From contig CAJPTT010000180.1 of the NCBI GenBank assembly GCA_905373565.1, forward strand, positions 1-5,506: 5,506 bases of DNA, read 5' to 3'. A program made the translations under genes and the position numbers. Every line of letters starts with the position of its first letter. Position 1 is the first letter of the stretch. Origin of the DNA: an uncultured Treponema sp. (GTDB lineage: Bacteria > Spirochaetota > Spirochaetia > Treponematales > Treponemataceae). Positions 5,436 through 5,506 of this stretch are shown piece by piece. The notes under the pieces were generated by a model. The model saw only the letters and a list, made by a program, of their open reading frames with translations. It had not been told where the DNA came from and made no database searches.

Positions 5436-5480
5436 GAGATAAAAAGCGATGGCGCTATTTCAGACAGCGCTTTTTATCTC
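5436..5480. terminator. Terminator-like hairpin at the right end, upstream of fabV
   Basis: GAGATAAAAAGCG (5436-5448) pairs perfectly with CGCTTTTTATCTC (5468-5480), a 13-bp stem with a 19-nt loop. Five A and five T residues flank the GCG core, so the structure reads as a terminator on either strand. An alternative inner stem, GCGCT (5452-5456) with AGCGC (5466-5470), competes for the same arm and is followed by five T on the + strand. On the minus strand it would most simply end a gene lying to the right of the window, isolating the fabV operon. If the operon promoter lies further right, the hairpin would instead be in the leader and could act as an attenuator. Confidence 0.55.
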
Positions 5481-5506
5481 GCCTCCTTACTATATTAGTT
5501 GTGTAT

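Noticed and set aside
1..5506. CRISPR arrays, tRNA or rRNA genes, insertion sequences or phage attachment sites.
   Set aside because: I found no regularly spaced repeats, no cloverleaf-like sequences, no transposase or integrase reading frames and no terminal inverted repeats flanked by target duplications.

Overview
This window looks like part of a spirochaete chromosome, most likely an oral-type Treponema. The main clue is the reductase at the right end, which resembles the T. denticola trans-2-enoyl-CoA reductase (Ter/FabV) closely over its full length as I remember that protein. The base composition seems richer in G+C than T. denticola, so a relative such as the T. vincentii/T. medium group is plausible, but I could not test this.

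Layout, left to right. Positions 1-303 (+ strand) hold the last 100 codons of an unrecognised gene. Positions 304-425 are noncoding and contain a strong 14-bp-stem terminator that can serve transcription from both sides. Positions 426-5327 are a tight minus-strand operon, transcribed right to left: fabV, accB, accC, accD, accA. The gaps between these genes are 58, 2, 11 and 1 nt. Positions 5328-5506 are noncoding and unusually rich in inverted repeats: a terminator-like hairpin (5436-5480), a 17-bp palindrome (5418-5434), a small GC-rich hairpin (5389-5402) and a 41-bp dyad (5343-5383) just ahead of the fabV ribosome-binding site.

How the genes work together. AccB carries biotin. AccC carboxylates that biotin using ATP and bicarbonate. 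AccA and AccD transfer the carboxyl group to acetyl-CoA to give malonyl-CoA, the first committed step of type II fatty acid synthesis. FabV catalyses the last reduction of each elongation cycle, or acts as an enoyl-CoA reductase. Placing all four acetyl-CoA carboxylase subunits behind the enoyl reductase ties the entry and exit steps of the cycle to one transcript.

The families are well known and I see no new defence, mobile or CRISPR system. The points most worth a second look are an in-frame gap of about 7 residues plus an unusual Val82 in AccC, the dyad-rich operon leader (including a palindrome resembling a FabT/MarR-type operator), the long low-complexity linker of AccB, and what the operon context says about the true substrate of the Ter-type reductase.
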